A stretch of 64,000 nucleotides of DNA. It comes from Flavobacterium nackdongense (GTDB lineage: Bacteria > Bacteroidota > Bacteroidia > Flavobacteriales > Flavobacteriaceae). The position numbers were made by a program, and so were the translations under genes. The notes below the pieces were generated by a model. The model worked only from the letters and a program-made list of their open reading frames with translations. It was not told the origin of the DNA and made no database searches. The stretch is taken from positions 930,001-994,000 of the forward strand of contig NZ_CP037933.1 of NCBI RefSeq assembly GCF_004355225.1, written 5' to 3'. How positions within the stretch are numbered: position 1 is the stretch's first letter; each line of letters begins with the position of its first letter. Below, in pieces: positions 16,716-26,429 of this stretch.

Positions 16716-17825
16716 ATGAGAATTATTAAATACCTCTTTCTATTACTTTTGCTTAGTCTCGTTACACTATCGATATTTATAGCGACCCAAAAGGGGGCAT
16801 TTACAGTGGAAAGAAGTAGGATTATCAATTCTCAGAGAGCTGCCGTTTTTAGCTATGCCAATGATTTGAAAAATTGGGAAGATTGGAACTCCATTGCTGT
16901 TGAAGATTCGCTCATGACTATAAATTATTCAAATACTACGGTCGGAACAGGTGGTTTCTGTAGCTGGGACGGGAAAAAAGGGGCTGGTGAACTGAAAACC
17001 ATCAATTTGAAAGAAAATGATAGTATCATGCAAACGATGCTACTTGACGGAAATTCGGCCGATCTTGTGTTGAGTTTCAAAGACACTTTAGGCAAAACCA
17101 AAGTGACCTATAAAGCGAAGGGGAAAATGAGTTTTACTTCAAAAGTATTGAACGTTTTCAATGGGGGTGGCTCCAATTTTTTTGGCACTATTTTCGAAAA
17201 TAGTTTAGCAAATCTAGATAAAAGGCTAGTTTACGAAATCAATACCTACGATGTAAAGGTCAATGGAGTGGTCCGAAAACTGCAAGCTTTCTATCTTTCA
17301 CAAACTTTTACAAGTGAATTTTCGAAAGTGAATAAAAATAAAAACATAGTATTTTCTAAAATCAATACCTTTTGCAAAAAAAATAATATCACCGTATTTG
17401 GCAAACCCTTCGTCATTTTTCACACTTACGATACCGCCAATGAATTGACCAAAATTTCCATTTGTATCCCCATCAAAGAACCGATATTTACTACAGAAGG
17501 CAGCGAAATTATGTCAGACACTTTACAAGCGTTCGATGCTGTAAAAACAACCCTGAAAGGGGATTATACACACCTTAGTAAAGCCTTGAAGAAAACATCG
17601 GACTATTTGAAAGCCAATAATTTAAGAACCGATACAAAATTTTCTAGAATAGAAATCTATGCTGTCGGAAAAAATGAAAGCAATAACCCATCCAAATGGC
17701 AAACAGAAATTTATTTCCCGACGAGACCAAAACCCATTTATAAACCCGCAGTGATAACGCCTACTGCGATTGAAGAAACGGTTCCGAAACCTGTTGAAGA
17801 AAAAGAAATGCCTTCGGAATTTTAA
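16716..17825 (+). CDS. SRPBCC (polyketide-cyclase-like) plus GyrI-like domain protein
   Basis: 369 residues. An N-terminal membrane anchor (about 1-22) is followed by a START/SRPBCC ligand-binding fold (about 28-165: the NDLKNWEDWNSI and SWDGKKGAGE segments are typical) and then a GyrI-like effector-binding domain (about 175-345). The tail is Pro/Glu-rich. Such fusions are common in Bacteroidota, with unknown ligands. The start is set by the upstream promoter. It precedes the ECF sigma gene by 63 bp, but shared regulation is not proven. Confidence 0.78.
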   Translation: MRIIKYLFLLLLLSLVTLSIFIATQKGAFTVERSRIINSQRAAVFSYANDLKNWEDWNSIAVEDSLMTINYSNTTVGTGGFCSWDGKKGAGELKTINLKENDSIMQTMLLDGNSADLVLSFKDTLGKTKVTYKAKGKMSFTSKVLNVFNGGGSNFFGTIFENSLANLDKRLVYEINTYDVKVNGVVRKLQAFYLSQTFTSEFSKVNKNKNIVFSKINTFCKKNNITVFGKPFVIFHTYDTANELTKISICIPIKEPIFTTEGSEIMSDTLQAFDAVKTTLKGDYTHLSKALKKTSDYLKANNLRTDTKFSRIEIYAVGKNESNNPSKWQTEIYFPTRPKPIYKPAVITPTAIEETVPKPVEEKEMPSEF

Positions 17826-17888
17826 TTTTTTTAGCTTGCTAATTAAACCTATTCAAAAAAATATAATCTAAACCCATAAACAACGGTT

Positions 17889-18431
17889 TTGCAAGAGGAA
17901 AAAGATTTTATTCAAGAGTTATTGCACCCCAAAACGCGAAATACAGCGTTTGAAAAACTCTTGAGGGAATATCAAAAGCCCTTGTACCATCACATCCGAA
18001 ACATCGTATTGAACCACGATGATGCCGATGATGTATTGCAAAACACTTTTATAAAAGTATTTCAAAATCTTGAAAAATTCAAGGGAGAAAGTAAACTCTT
18101 TTCGTGGATGTACCGCATTGCAACTAATGAAGCTCTAACTTTTTTGAAGCAAAAGGCAAAAAAAAGTGGCATTTCATCCGAAGCATTACAAAACAAAGCC
18201 ATCGATAACCTACAAGCTGATGTCTATTTTGAAGGTAACGACATTCAAATCCAATTGCAAAAAGCGATTGTATTATTACCCGAAAAACAACAACTCATTT
18301 TCAAAATGAAATATTTTGAAGAATTAAAATACGAAGAAATCTCAGAGATTCTTGGAACCTCGGTGGGAGCTTTGAAAGCATCCTACCATATTGCAGTTAA
18401 AAAAATAGAAGCCTTTGTGACCACCAATTAA
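17889..18431 (+). CDS. ECF-type RNA polymerase sigma factor
   Basis: 180 residues. Region 2 is the DDADDVLQNTFIKVFQNLEKFKG...LFSWMYRIATNEAL segment, and region 4 the LPEKQQLIFKMKYFEELKYEEISEILG...ALKASYHIAVKKIE helix-turn-helix. It starts with TTG; no ATG gives a complete region 1-2 boundary. The two genes that follow, with 24 and 6 bp gaps, encode a membrane protein and a periplasmic Spy-like protein. This is therefore a likely envelope-stress sigma cluster. Confidence 0.9.
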   Translation: MQEEKDFIQELLHPKTRNTAFEKLLREYQKPLYHHIRNIVLNHDDADDVLQNTFIKVFQNLEKFKGESKLFSWMYRIATNEALTFLKQKAKKSGISSEALQNKAIDNLQADVYFEGNDIQIQLQKAIVLLPEKQQLIFKMKYFEELKYEEISEILGTSVGALKASYHIAVKKIEAFVTTN

Positions 18432-18455
18432 ACCTTATGACTTTGAAAAAGTCTT

Positions 18456-18878
18456 ATGAATAGTATGAAAACATTTAAACTCGACACCGATTCAAAAATT
18501 AAATCTGGATTTACAACTCCCGATACTTACTTTGAGGATTTTTCGGCAAAAATAATGCAACAATTGCCAGAGAAAGAACCCAAAATAATTTCTATTTTTG
18601 CAAGAAGAAAGACTTGGTTGTATGCCGCTGCTGCAATTCTAATTTTGGCATTGGCCATTCCAATGTACCTCACTTTCAATACACATTCATCTGAAATTGA
18701 TGACGAAACTATGGAAAACTACCTCACCTATCACGCCAGAGTTTCCGATGTTGATTTAGTCAATCTACTGGATTCCGATGACATTCAGAATATGAACATC
18801 GATATGAATATTGAAGATAAAACACTCGAAAATGAACTTTCACACAATAGAAATTTAGAACAATACATCTTAAATTAA
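18456..18878 (+). CDS. single-span membrane protein, probable anti-sigma factor
   Basis: 140 residues: a cytoplasmic N-terminus of about 50 residues (TPDTYFEDFSAKIMQQLPE, a motif repeated in many Bacteroidota sigma-linked proteins), one membrane span (about 53-70, WLYAAAAILILALAIPMYL), and an acidic extracytoplasmic tail. Position directly after an ECF sigma gene and this topology fit an anti-sigma factor, although no zinc motif is present. An alternative ATG lies three codons downstream (MKTFKLD). Confidence 0.7.
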   Translation: MNSMKTFKLDTDSKIKSGFTTPDTYFEDFSAKIMQQLPEKEPKIISIFARRKTWLYAAAAILILALAIPMYLTFNTHSSEIDDETMENYLTYHARVSDVDLVNLLDSDDIQNMNIDMNIEDKTLENELSHNRNLEQYILN

Positions 18879-18884
18879 TAGCAC

Positions 18885-19337
18885 ATGAAAACAAACAAAC
18901 TTATACTTATATTTTGCCTTATATTTTCGGTTCATTCTTTTGCACAACCCAAAATGGAGGAAAAAAAAGAGCAAATTAGAGCCTTAAAAGTGGGTTTTAT
19001 CACCAATGAATTGAAATTGACCGCTGATGAAGCTACTAAGTTTTGGCCTCTTTATAACGCCTATGATGACAAACAATTTGAATTAAGACATCAAAAAATG
19101 AAAGCTTTCAAAGGCCGAATGGAAGCTGATTTAGACAAAATGAGCGAAAAAGAAGCTGCAGCGCTATTGGCACAAATGGAAAGCAACGAGGATGAATTGT
19201 ATCAAATTCGAAAAAAATTCGTCACAAGCCTGAAAGGAATTTTACCTTCAGTGAAAATAATCAAGTTGAAAAAAGCAGAAGATGATTTCAACAAAAAATT
19301 ACTAGAACAATATCGAAATAAAGGCCCAAGACGATAG
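18885..19337 (+). CDS. Spy/CpxP-like periplasmic protein
   Basis: 150 residues with a cleavable signal peptide ending at SFA-Q. The mature protein is almost wholly helical and charged. The LTADEATKFWPLYNAYDDKQFELR segment and the later KGILPSVKIIKLKKAEDDFNKKLLEQ segment match the LTxxQ-type repeats of Spy/CpxP stress chaperones. Being the third gene of the sigma cluster, it would act as periplasmic sensor or chaperone. A strong terminator closes the operon. Confidence 0.78.
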   Translation: MKTNKLILIFCLIFSVHSFAQPKMEEKKEQIRALKVGFITNELKLTADEATKFWPLYNAYDDKQFELRHQKMKAFKGRMEADLDKMSEKEAAALLAQMESNEDELYQIRKKFVTSLKGILPSVKIIKLKKAEDDFNKKLLEQYRNKGPRR

Positions 19338-19360
19338 TACTTTATTCCACATTATTTAAA

Positions 19361-19399
19361 AACCAAGAAATTGAAATCTCTTTTTCTTGGTTTTTTTTT
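19361..19399 (+). terminator. terminator of the ECF sigma operon
   Basis: 10-bp stem aaccaagaaa/tttcttggtt followed by an uninterrupted T-run. Confidence 0.85.
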
Positions 19400-19528
19400 G
19401 AAACAAAAATATCATAAATAATTGATTTTAAGCAATATCACAAACCTCAGTACATAATCAAAGCCCTACCTAATTTGCATTGGCACAGTAATTGAATGAT
19501 AAAAGATAACAACTAAAAATCATTCATT

Positions 19529-20815
19529 ATGAAAACTCCATTCCTATTATTCGCAGTGTTTACCTTCCTTTTAACACTTGCTGCAGATGCACAAAACAAA
19601 ACGATTGTCAATGCAATGAATTCAGAAATTAGCGATAATCTAGATTTAAGATTTGTTGCCTCCGTTTTTGGTGATGCCAGAAATCTACAAGATTTTGAAC
19701 GAAGATTGAATGATCCAAAACTCCAAATTTCGAATTTAGACTTGAATTATGATGGTCAAGTTGATTATTTGAGAGTCATAGAAACAGTAGAAAAAAGAAC
19801 CCACATCATCATCATTCAGTCGGTACTCAATCGTGATTTATATCAAGATGTCGCTACAATCGAACTTGAAAAAACGAGGAGCAACAAAGTTCATATTCAG
19901 GTAGTTGGTAATTCCTATTTTTATGGACCAAACTACATATACGAACCTGTATATTGCTACACACCAATAATTTATACCGATTTTTGGATGTCGAATTACC
20001 GTCCATACTACTCCAATTGGTATTGGAATTATTACCCAAATTATTATTATGCTTGGAATACCTATCCGACATTTAGATACCGATACAACGTAAATATTTG
20101 TTTAAACAATTACGACTATAATAATTACAACTATGTGCAGCATCGCAGAAGCAGTTATTCCTCATCCGTTTACAAAAATTATCATTCGAATGGATACGAA
20201 CGACTCTATCCTGAACAGTCTTTTTCCAGAAGAAATACTGCGGTCAGTAATCGATATGAGTTGGACCAAGTACGAAATTACAGAAATACAAGTGTAAAAA
20301 ATACGGTGGGTTATTCCCCAAATAGAGCTGAAACTCCAAGAGAAAATAGCACTCAACGAATTGATACCCGACGTGATTATTCTCAAAACAGAGTGGAAAC
20401 GCCAAGAGAAAATAATGTGCAACCCATCGAAACTCGAAGTGATTATTCTCAAAACAGAGTTGAAACTCCAAGACAAGCCAGTCCGCCAAGGGATTATACT
20501 CAAACCAGAGTAGAAACCCCGAGAGAAAATAATACTCCACGAATAGATACCCGCCGTGATTATTCTCAAAACAGAGTAGAAACTCCGCGGCAAGTTGCCT
20601 CGCAAAAAGATTATTCGCAAAACAGAGTAGAAAGTCCTAGAGAAAATAATACTCAGCGAATCGAAACTCGACGAGATTATTCTCAAAATCGAGCAGAAAC
20701 CCCAAGACAAGCCGCTCCGCAAAGAAGTGAAGCTGCAAAAGAAAATACTAATTCAAGAAATTCATCCGCAGATGGAAGTTCGGGTTATTCTAGAAATGGC
20801 AACAGAAGAGCATAA
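19529..20815 (+). CDS. secreted Tyr-rich protein with tandem repeats
   Basis: 428 residues with a signal peptide (cleavage near ADA-Q). Residues 25-135 form a conserved alpha/beta region with an EF-hand-like NYDGQVDYLRV loop. Residues 140-205 are extremely rich in Tyr, Trp and Asn. Residues 268-400 are basic tandem units of two lengths, 22 and 17 residues, ending in DYSQNRV. It could be a surface or matrix protein. Co-regulation with the upstream sigma operon is possible, but a terminator lies between them. Function unknown. Confidence 0.7.
   Translation: MKTPFLLFAVFTFLLTLAADAQNKTIVNAMNSEISDNLDLRFVASVFGDARNLQDFERRLNDPKLQISNLDLNYDGQVDYLRVIETVEKRTHIIIIQSVLNRDLYQDVATIELEKTRSNKVHIQVVGNSYFYGPNYIYEPVYCYTPIIYTDFWMSNYRPYYSNWYWNYYPNYYYAWNTYPTFRYRYNVNICLNNYDYNNYNYVQHRRSSYSSSVYKNYHSNGYERLYPEQSFSRRNTAVSNRYELDQVRNYRNTSVKNTVGYSPNRAETPRENSTQRIDTRRDYSQNRVETPRENNVQPIETRSDYSQNRVETPRQASPPRDYTQTRVETPRENNTPRIDTRRDYSQNRVETPRQVASQKDYSQNRVESPRENNTQRIETRRDYSQNRAETPRQAAPQRSEAAKENTNSRNSSADGSSGYSRNGNRRA
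20330..20727 (+). repeat. in-frame tandem repeats of 66 and 51 bp
   Basis: Coding tandem array beginning each time with ETPRE or ETPRQ. The order of units is 22, 22, 17, 22, 17 and 22 residues, then a partial one. Unit length is always a multiple of three, so copy changes would keep the frame. Confidence 0.85.
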
Positions 20816-20834
20816 TTTTTAATAAAAAGGTCCA

Positions 20835-20866
20835 AAAATCACGGTAGTAACTGCCGTGATTTTTTA
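20835..20866 (+). terminator. terminator after the Tyr-rich protein gene
   Basis: Stem aaaatcacgg/ccgtgatttt followed by a T-run. Confidence 0.85.
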
Positions 20867-20904
20867 TTTTATTCATTATCATTAATTTATTTATTTTAAA
20901 ACAG

Positions 20905-20912
20905 TAAATTTG
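20905..20912 (+). promoter_or_regulatory. -7 promoter element of kup
   Basis: TAAATTTG, 24 bp before the kup start. No TTG at -33. Confidence 0.45.
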
Positions 20913-20936
20913 TGACGTTTTTTTATATAAATATTC

Positions 20937-22898
20937 ATGAGTACTTCGCACAAAGACTTACACAGTAAGCTCACATTAGGTGGTCTATTAGTTTCATTAG
21001 GAATCATTTACGGTGATATTGGAACTTCTCCTTTGTATGTAATGAAAGCCATTATTGGGCAACATGTCATCAATGCAGATATTGTTTTAGGTGGTATTTC
21101 GGCTGTTTTTTGGACCCTTACCTTACAAACTACCCTTAAATACGTTTTGATGACCCTTAGCGCAGACAACCACGGAGAGGGTGGAATATTTGCCTTATAC
21201 GCTTTAGTCAAAAAAACTAAAATTCAATGGTTGATAATTCCTGCTATCATCGGGGGAAGTGCGCTTCTCGCCGACGGAATAATCACCCCTCCAATCTCGG
21301 TTTCATCGGCTGTCGAAGGAATTAAGAACATTTACCCAAAGATAGATACCGTCCCTATTGTCATTGGAATATTGTTCATTTTATTTACCATTCAGCAATT
21401 TGGATCTAAATTAGTGGGACGCTTTTTTGCTCCATTAATGCTAATTTGGTTCGGAATGTTGGGCATTTTGGGTTTACTTCAAATCATTCAACATTTTGAA
21501 GTTTTAAAGGCAATTAACCCGTATTATGCTTATCACTTATTGAGTATTCATCCCGAAGGTTTTTTTGTTTTAGGCTTTGTTTTTCTTTGTACAACCGGTG
21601 CCGAAGCATTGTATTCAGATATGGGACATTGTGGGCGAAAAAACATCAGAATCAGTTGGATTTTTGTCAAAACAACATTAATAGCAAACTATTTTGGTCA
21701 AGGGGCTTACCTCATTCATCACGAAGGAGAAACGCTTATGGGCCTAGGAGGCGAAAATGGAAATCCATTTTATTTAATCATGGCCGATTGGTTTCAACCC
21801 TTTGGAATTGTTATCGCAACGCTAGCCGCAGTAATAGCTTCTCAAGCCCTTATCAGTGGTTCATTTACATTAATTAATGAGGCCATGCGTTTGAATTTTT
21901 GGCCAAAAGTAAAAATTAAATATCCATCTGAATTGAAAGGACAATTGTATATTCCTTCGATAAACTGGTTATTGTTCTTGGGTTGCGTTGGTGTCGTACT
22001 GCATTTCGAAAAATCTAGTAATATGGAGCACGCCTATGGTTTGGCTATTATTTTGTGTATGATTATGACGACCATTTTGCTCAATTATTATATGATTTTA
22101 AAAAGAGTGAAACTGTATTTTATGGTGCCCATAATTACAATATATTTAGCTATTGAGTCCGGTTTCTTTATTGCTAATATTACAAAATTTGCCGAAGGAG
22201 GTTATGTTACCTTAATGATTGCTTTCGTCTTGATTTCGATTATGACCATTTGGTATTTTGCCAAAAAAATCAACAAGAGTTACACCACTATTGTCAATAT
22301 CAATGACTATACTAAGGTACTGTTGGAATTAAGTGATGATCTATCGATTCCAAAATACACGACCCACCTGATCTACATGACAAACGCAGGCACGGCCAAC
22401 GAAATCGAAGAAAAAGTAATGTTTTCAATTTTACGAAAAAGGCCGAAAAGAGCCGATATATATTGGTTTGTACACGTAAATATCCTAAATGAACCCTACA
22501 AAACAGAATATAAAGTTACTGAAATTGCGGACAAAACTATTTTTAGAATCGATTTTAATTTGGGATTCAGAGAGCCGACAAAAATCAACTTAATGTTCAA
22601 GGAAGTAATCACTGATATGGTCAAAAAAGGCGAAGTGGATGTCACAAGTAGATACGAATCCTTGAATAAAAACAATATTATTGGCGATTTCAAATTTGTT
22701 CTTTCTGAAAAATATTTATCGAACGACAGCGATTTGACATTCTTTGAAAAAATTATTATGAACTCGTATTTCTTCATCAAAAAAATGAGTTTATCCGAAG
22801 AAAGTGCCTTTAACTTAGACATAGGATCTGTAAAAGTCGAGAAATTCCCGATGGTGCTTCACGCTCCGGAGAATATCGGTTTAACCCGAATAAAATAA
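20937..22898 (+). CDS. kup: KUP/HAK family potassium uptake transporter
   Basis: Proton-coupled potassium importer in the inner membrane. 653 residues, with about 12 hydrophobic spans over residues 12-450 and a soluble C-terminal domain of about 200 residues. The signature GIIYGDIGTSPLYVMKA lies at residues 22-38, and the GALLADG-like segment reads GSALLADGIITPPISV. Monocistronic, with its own terminator. Confidence 0.95.
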   Translation: MSTSHKDLHSKLTLGGLLVSLGIIYGDIGTSPLYVMKAIIGQHVINADIVLGGISAVFWTLTLQTTLKYVLMTLSADNHGEGGIFALYALVKKTKIQWLIIPAIIGGSALLADGIITPPISVSSAVEGIKNIYPKIDTVPIVIGILFILFTIQQFGSKLVGRFFAPLMLIWFGMLGILGLLQIIQHFEVLKAINPYYAYHLLSIHPEGFFVLGFVFLCTTGAEALYSDMGHCGRKNIRISWIFVKTTLIANYFGQGAYLIHHEGETLMGLGGENGNPFYLIMADWFQPFGIVIATLAAVIASQALISGSFTLINEAMRLNFWPKVKIKYPSELKGQLYIPSINWLLFLGCVGVVLHFEKSSNMEHAYGLAIILCMIMTTILLNYYMILKRVKLYFMVPIITIYLAIESGFFIANITKFAEGGYVTLMIAFVLISIMTIWYFAKKINKSYTTIVNINDYTKVLLELSDDLSIPKYTTHLIYMTNAGTANEIEEKVMFSILRKRPKRADIYWFVHVNILNEPYKTEYKVTEIADKTIFRIDFNLGFREPTKINLMFKEVITDMVKKGEVDVTSRYESLNKNNIIGDFKFVLSEKYLSNDSDLTFFEKIIMNSYFFIKKMSLSEESAFNLDIGSVKVEKFPMVLHAPENIGLTRIK

Positions 22899-22920
22899 AG
22901 AAATTGAGTTTCAATCCAAA

Positions 22921-22949
22921 AAAAAGCACTGTCCAACAGTGTTTTTTTT
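22921..22949 (+). terminator. terminator of kup
   Basis: Stem cactg/cagtg extended by A-T pairs and followed by eight T's. Confidence 0.75.
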
Positions 22950-23093
22950 ATGCTCACAGCTTAGACAGGTTTTGACCAAAAACACTATTTTTGAATCAAA
23001 TTTCTAAAGATTAAAGTCTTAAATCTTAGATCAGTGATAGCGAACAAATGAAGTAAATCTGAAATCTTCTCCCGATGCTTCGGGATAAAATTG

Positions 23094-23101
23094 TACCTTT
23101 G
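23094..23101 (+). promoter_or_regulatory. -7 promoter element of the RsmB-like gene
   Basis: TACCTTTG fits TAnnTTTG and ends 17 bp before the ATG at 23119. A small GC hairpin (tcccgatgcttcggga) lies just upstream. Confidence 0.45.
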
Positions 23102-23118
23102 CACCTCAATTATTCAAA

Positions 23119-24333
23119 ATGAGATTACACAGAAATTTAGTCTACACCACCATCGACGCGCTAAACGCCATCTTCAACGAAGGCGAATATGCCGATAAAG
23201 TTGTAGCAAGATCCCTTAAAAAAGACAAACGTTGGGGCAGCTCCGATCGAAAATTTGTTGCCGAAACCATCTATGAAATTGTACGTTGGAAACGTTTATA
23301 TGCTGAAATCGCCGAGGTGAAAGAACCCTTCGACCGAGATAATCTTTGGAGAATGTTCTCCGTTTGGGCTGTCTTGAGAGGCTACCCTATCCCCGATTGG
23401 CGCCAATTGGAAGGAACTCCAGAAAGAAAAATAAAAGGACGTTTTGATGAACTTTCAAAAATTAGATCCCTCAAAGAATCTATCCCCGATTGGATGGACG
23501 AATTGGGAGTGAAAGAATTAGGCGAAAAAGTTTGGGCAAAAGAAATTGCAGCTCAAAACCAACCTGCCAAAGTAATTCTTAGAACCAATACGCTAAAAAC
23601 GAACAAGGAGCAATTAAGAGCCATTTTAATGGACTTGAATATTGAAACTGACTACCTGAAAGATCAACCCGATGCTTTGGTTTTGAAAGAAAGAGCTAAT
23701 GTTTTCTTGACAGATGCTTTTAAGCAAGGTCTTTTTGAAGTTCAGGATGCCAACTCGCAACTCGTTGCCGAGTTTCTTGATGTAAAACCGGGAATGCGCG
23801 TAGTGGATACGTGTGCCGGTGCTGGTGGAAAAACCCTGCATATCGCCGCTTTGATGGAAAACAAAGGACAATTGATTGCTATGGATTTGTACGAAAGTAA
23901 ATTGAAGCAATTGAAATTGAGAGCCAAAAGAGACGGTGCTTTCAATATCGAATACCGCATCATTGAATCGACTAAAGTCATCAAGAAACTACACGAAAAA
24001 GCCGATAGAGTATTGATTGACGCACCTTGTAGCGGTTTGGGAGTTTTGAAAAGAAATCCAGATGCCAAATGGAAATTACAACCTGAATTCATAGATAACA
24101 TTCGTAAAGTTCAAGCTGAAGTTTTAGAAAGTTATTCCAAAATTGTAAAACCAGGTGGAAAATTAGTCTATGCTACTTGCTCCGTTTTACCTTCTGAAAA
24201 TCAGGAACAAGTTGAAAAATTCTTGAAAACTGATATCGGAAAACAATTCAACTTCATAAAAGACCGCAAAATATTGGCTCACGAGTCTGGTTTTGATGGA
24301 TTTTATATGGCTTTGTTGGAAAGAAAAGAGTAA
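23119..24333 (+). CDS. RsmB/NOP-type 16S rRNA (cytosine-C5) methyltransferase
   Basis: SAM-dependent m5C RNA methyltransferase, 404 residues. The N-terminal NusB-like/RNA-binding half (1-150) is shorter than in E. coli RsmB. The catalytic half shows VDTCAGAGGKTLHIA (motif I), DAPCSGLGVLKRNPDAKW (motif IV with the PC cysteine) and YATCSVLPSENQ (motif VI with the catalytic TC cysteine). Target position is inferred from family only. Convergent with rho. Confidence 0.88.
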   Translation: MRLHRNLVYTTIDALNAIFNEGEYADKVVARSLKKDKRWGSSDRKFVAETIYEIVRWKRLYAEIAEVKEPFDRDNLWRMFSVWAVLRGYPIPDWRQLEGTPERKIKGRFDELSKIRSLKESIPDWMDELGVKELGEKVWAKEIAAQNQPAKVILRTNTLKTNKEQLRAILMDLNIETDYLKDQPDALVLKERANVFLTDAFKQGLFEVQDANSQLVAEFLDVKPGMRVVDTCAGAGGKTLHIAALMENKGQLIAMDLYESKLKQLKLRAKRDGAFNIEYRIIESTKVIKKLHEKADRVLIDAPCSGLGVLKRNPDAKWKLQPEFIDNIRKVQAEVLESYSKIVKPGGKLVYATCSVLPSENQEQVEKFLKTDIGKQFNFIKDRKILAHESGFDGFYMALLERKE

Positions 24334-24388
24334 GTTTTTAAAAAATTCCAATAAATTAAATCCCAAATTCCAATAATTAAATTTCATA

Positions 24389-24429
24389 AAAAACTCCAAT
24401 TTTCAAATTTGAAATTGGAGTTTTTTTTT
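24389..24429. terminator. bidirectional terminator between the methyltransferase gene and rho
   Basis: Stem aaaaactccaatttt/gaaattggagttttt with a T-run on the plus strand and A-rich sequence before it. Flanked on both sides by further attcca/tggaat repeats (24340-24460) that can extend the fold. Confidence 0.8.
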
Positions 24430-24461
24430 GGAATTTGGAATTTTTTAATTGGAATTTTTTA

Positions 24462-26249
24462 CTAATCATTCATCGAAATCAAAAACTCTTCATTATTCTT
24501 TGTTTTCTTGAAACGATCGTTGATGAAATCCATTGCTTCTACTGGGTTCATATCCGAAAGATACTTTCTCATAATCCACATTCTTTGTAATGTTTTGGCA
24601 TCTAACAATAAATCATCGCGTCTGGTACTTGAAGAAGTTAAATCAATCGCAGGGAAAATACGTTTGTTGGCAATTTTTCTGTCCAATTGCAATTCCATAT
24701 TACCGGTTCCTTTAAATTCTTCAAAGATAACTTCATCCATTTTCGAACCCGTTTCGGTCAATGCTGTGGCAATAATACTTAAGGAACCTCCTCCTTCGAC
24801 ATTTCTGGCAGCACCAAAGAATCGTTTTGGTTTTTGTAATGCATTGGCATCCACACCACCACTCAAAACCTTACCAGATGCGGGTTGCACGGTATTATAA
24901 GCTCTTGCTAAACGCGTAATCGAATCCAAAAGAATTACCACATCGTGACCACATTCTACCAAACGTTTTGCTTTTTCGAGAACGATATTCGCAATTTTCA
25001 CGTGCTCTTGTGGCTCTCTATCGAAAGTGGAAGCGATTACTTCGCCACGAACACTTCGAATCATATCCGTAACCTCCTCGGGTCGTTCATCAATCAATAA
25101 AACAATCAAATAGACTTCAGGATGATTGGCTGCAATGGCATTGGCAATGTCTTTTAGCAACATTGTTTTACCCGTTTTCGGTTGAGCGACAATCATTCCA
25201 CGTTGCCCTTTTCCTATTGGTGAAAACAAATCGATAATTCGGGTTGAAATCGTACTTTGTCTTTCGGCTATTTTGAATTTTTCAGATGGAAAAATAGGAG
25301 TTAAATGTTCGAATGAAACTCTATCGCGAACGACTTGTGGATCGTGTCCGTTGATTTTCAGAACTCGTACTAAAGGGAAGAATTTCTCACCTTCTTTTGG
25401 CGGACGAACTACTCCTTTTACAGTGTCGCCCGTTTTAAGACCAAACAATCTGATTTGTGAAGTCGATAAATAAATATCGTCGGGCGAAGCCAAATAATTA
25501 TAATCGGAAGAACGCAAAAAACCATAACCATCAGGCATCATTTCTAGAACGCCTTCGCTTTCTATGATACCGTCAAATTCAAAATCAGAATCTCTAAAGT
25601 TGTTTTTCTTGTTTTTGAAATTGGGATTTACATTTCCATTACCGTTAACGTTGCCATTTTGATTTTGGTTTTGGTTTTGATTTTGGTTTTGGTTTTGGTT
25701 CTGTTTCCGTAATTGATTTGGATTTAACTTCTTGGCAACAGCTTCATTTTCTGGAACTTCAGTTTTTTCAGCAACAACATCCGTGCTAGAGTCCGTTGTT
25801 TCTAATGAATCAGTATCTTCATTGGCTACTTTGGCATCTTCTTTTTGCTTTTGCAAAGCCATTTTCTTCTCGTAGGCCGATTTATTGAATTTAATTACTT
25901 TACCCACTTTCTTTTCAGTTGCAACTTCTTCAATTGGCTGATCGTTTTTTACTTCAGCAACAATTGGTTCAGCAACAATTTCTTCCTCAGCGAACAAAGA
26001 GTTGGGCGCGTTTTTTTGAATAGCTGCTTTTTTAGGTGCTATAATCCTAGCTCTTTTGGGCTTATCCGCTTCTCCTTGGTCTGCTGGCTTAGCGGCAGGT
26101 TTTTCAACCATACTTTCCTCTTGAAGCTTTAGAATTTGACTAATTAAAGTTTCTTTTTTTACCCCGTTAAATTTTATGGTTTTAGCAGCTTTTGCTATTT
26201 CTTGAAGCTCAGAAAGCTTCATTTCTTTTAATACAGAAATGTCAAACAT
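24462..26249 (-). CDS. rho: transcription termination factor Rho with long disordered insert
   Basis: Hexameric RNA helicase ending transcription. 595 residues, longer than E. coli Rho (419). The N-terminal Rho_N SAP-like domain (1-45, [11 protein letters not shown]) is followed by about 170 low-complexity residues including a QN tandem run (near residues 187-203). The RNA-binding domain ([17 protein letters not shown]) and the ATPase with Walker A PKTGKTML then follow. The insert type is common in Bacteroidota; in Bacteroides it has been linked to phase separation. Monocistronic. Confidence 0.95.
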   Translation of the reverse strand: MFDISVLKEMKLSELQEIAKAAKTIKFNGVKKETLISQILKLQEESMVEKPAAKPADQGEADKPKRARIIAPKKAAIQKNAPNSLFAEEEIVAEPIVAEVKNDQPIEEVATEKKVGKVIKFNKSAYEKKMALQKQKEDAKVANEDTDSLETTDSSTDVVAEKTEVPENEAVAKKLNPNQLRKQNQNQNQNQNQNQNQNGNVNGNGNVNPNFKNKKNNFRDSDFEFDGIIESEGVLEMMPDGYGFLRSSDYNYLASPDDIYLSTSQIRLFGLKTGDTVKGVVRPPKEGEKFFPLVRVLKINGHDPQVVRDRVSFEHLTPIFPSEKFKIAERQSTISTRIIDLFSPIGKGQRGMIVAQPKTGKTMLLKDIANAIAANHPEVYLIVLLIDERPEEVTDMIRSVRGEVIASTFDREPQEHVKIANIVLEKAKRLVECGHDVVILLDSITRLARAYNTVQPASGKVLSGGVDANALQKPKRFFGAARNVEGGGSLSIIATALTETGSKMDEVIFEEFKGTGNMELQLDRKIANKRIFPAIDLTSSSTRRDDLLLDAKTLQRMWIMRKYLSDMNPVEAMDFINDRFKKTKNNEEFLISMND

Positions 26250-26404
26250 AAATGTTTTATGAATTTAAATAATTTGGGAATACTATAAAAGTGTGTAGTA
26301 AAATTTTGATTTTGAATTGACCGAAGAATGAAGTACTTACGGATTTGTCATGCAATATTACGAATAAATTTTAATTTACAATAGTATTTATTAAAAAGAA
26401 AATA

Positions 26405-26412
26405 TATTTTTG
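26405..26412 (+). promoter_or_regulatory. -7 promoter element of the DUF4293 gene
   Basis: TATTTTTG fits TAnnTTTG. It ends at 26412, where a longer reading frame would begin with GTG, so the ATG at 26430 is the better start. Confidence 0.5.
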
Positions 26413-26429
26413 TGCAAGAAATTGCGACT

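Noticed and set aside
20162..20722. Long minus-strand reading frame (186 codons) opposite the Tyr-rich gene
   Set aside because: It is the mirror of the tandem coding repeat; the plus-strand frame has a signal peptide and family-like N-terminal domain.
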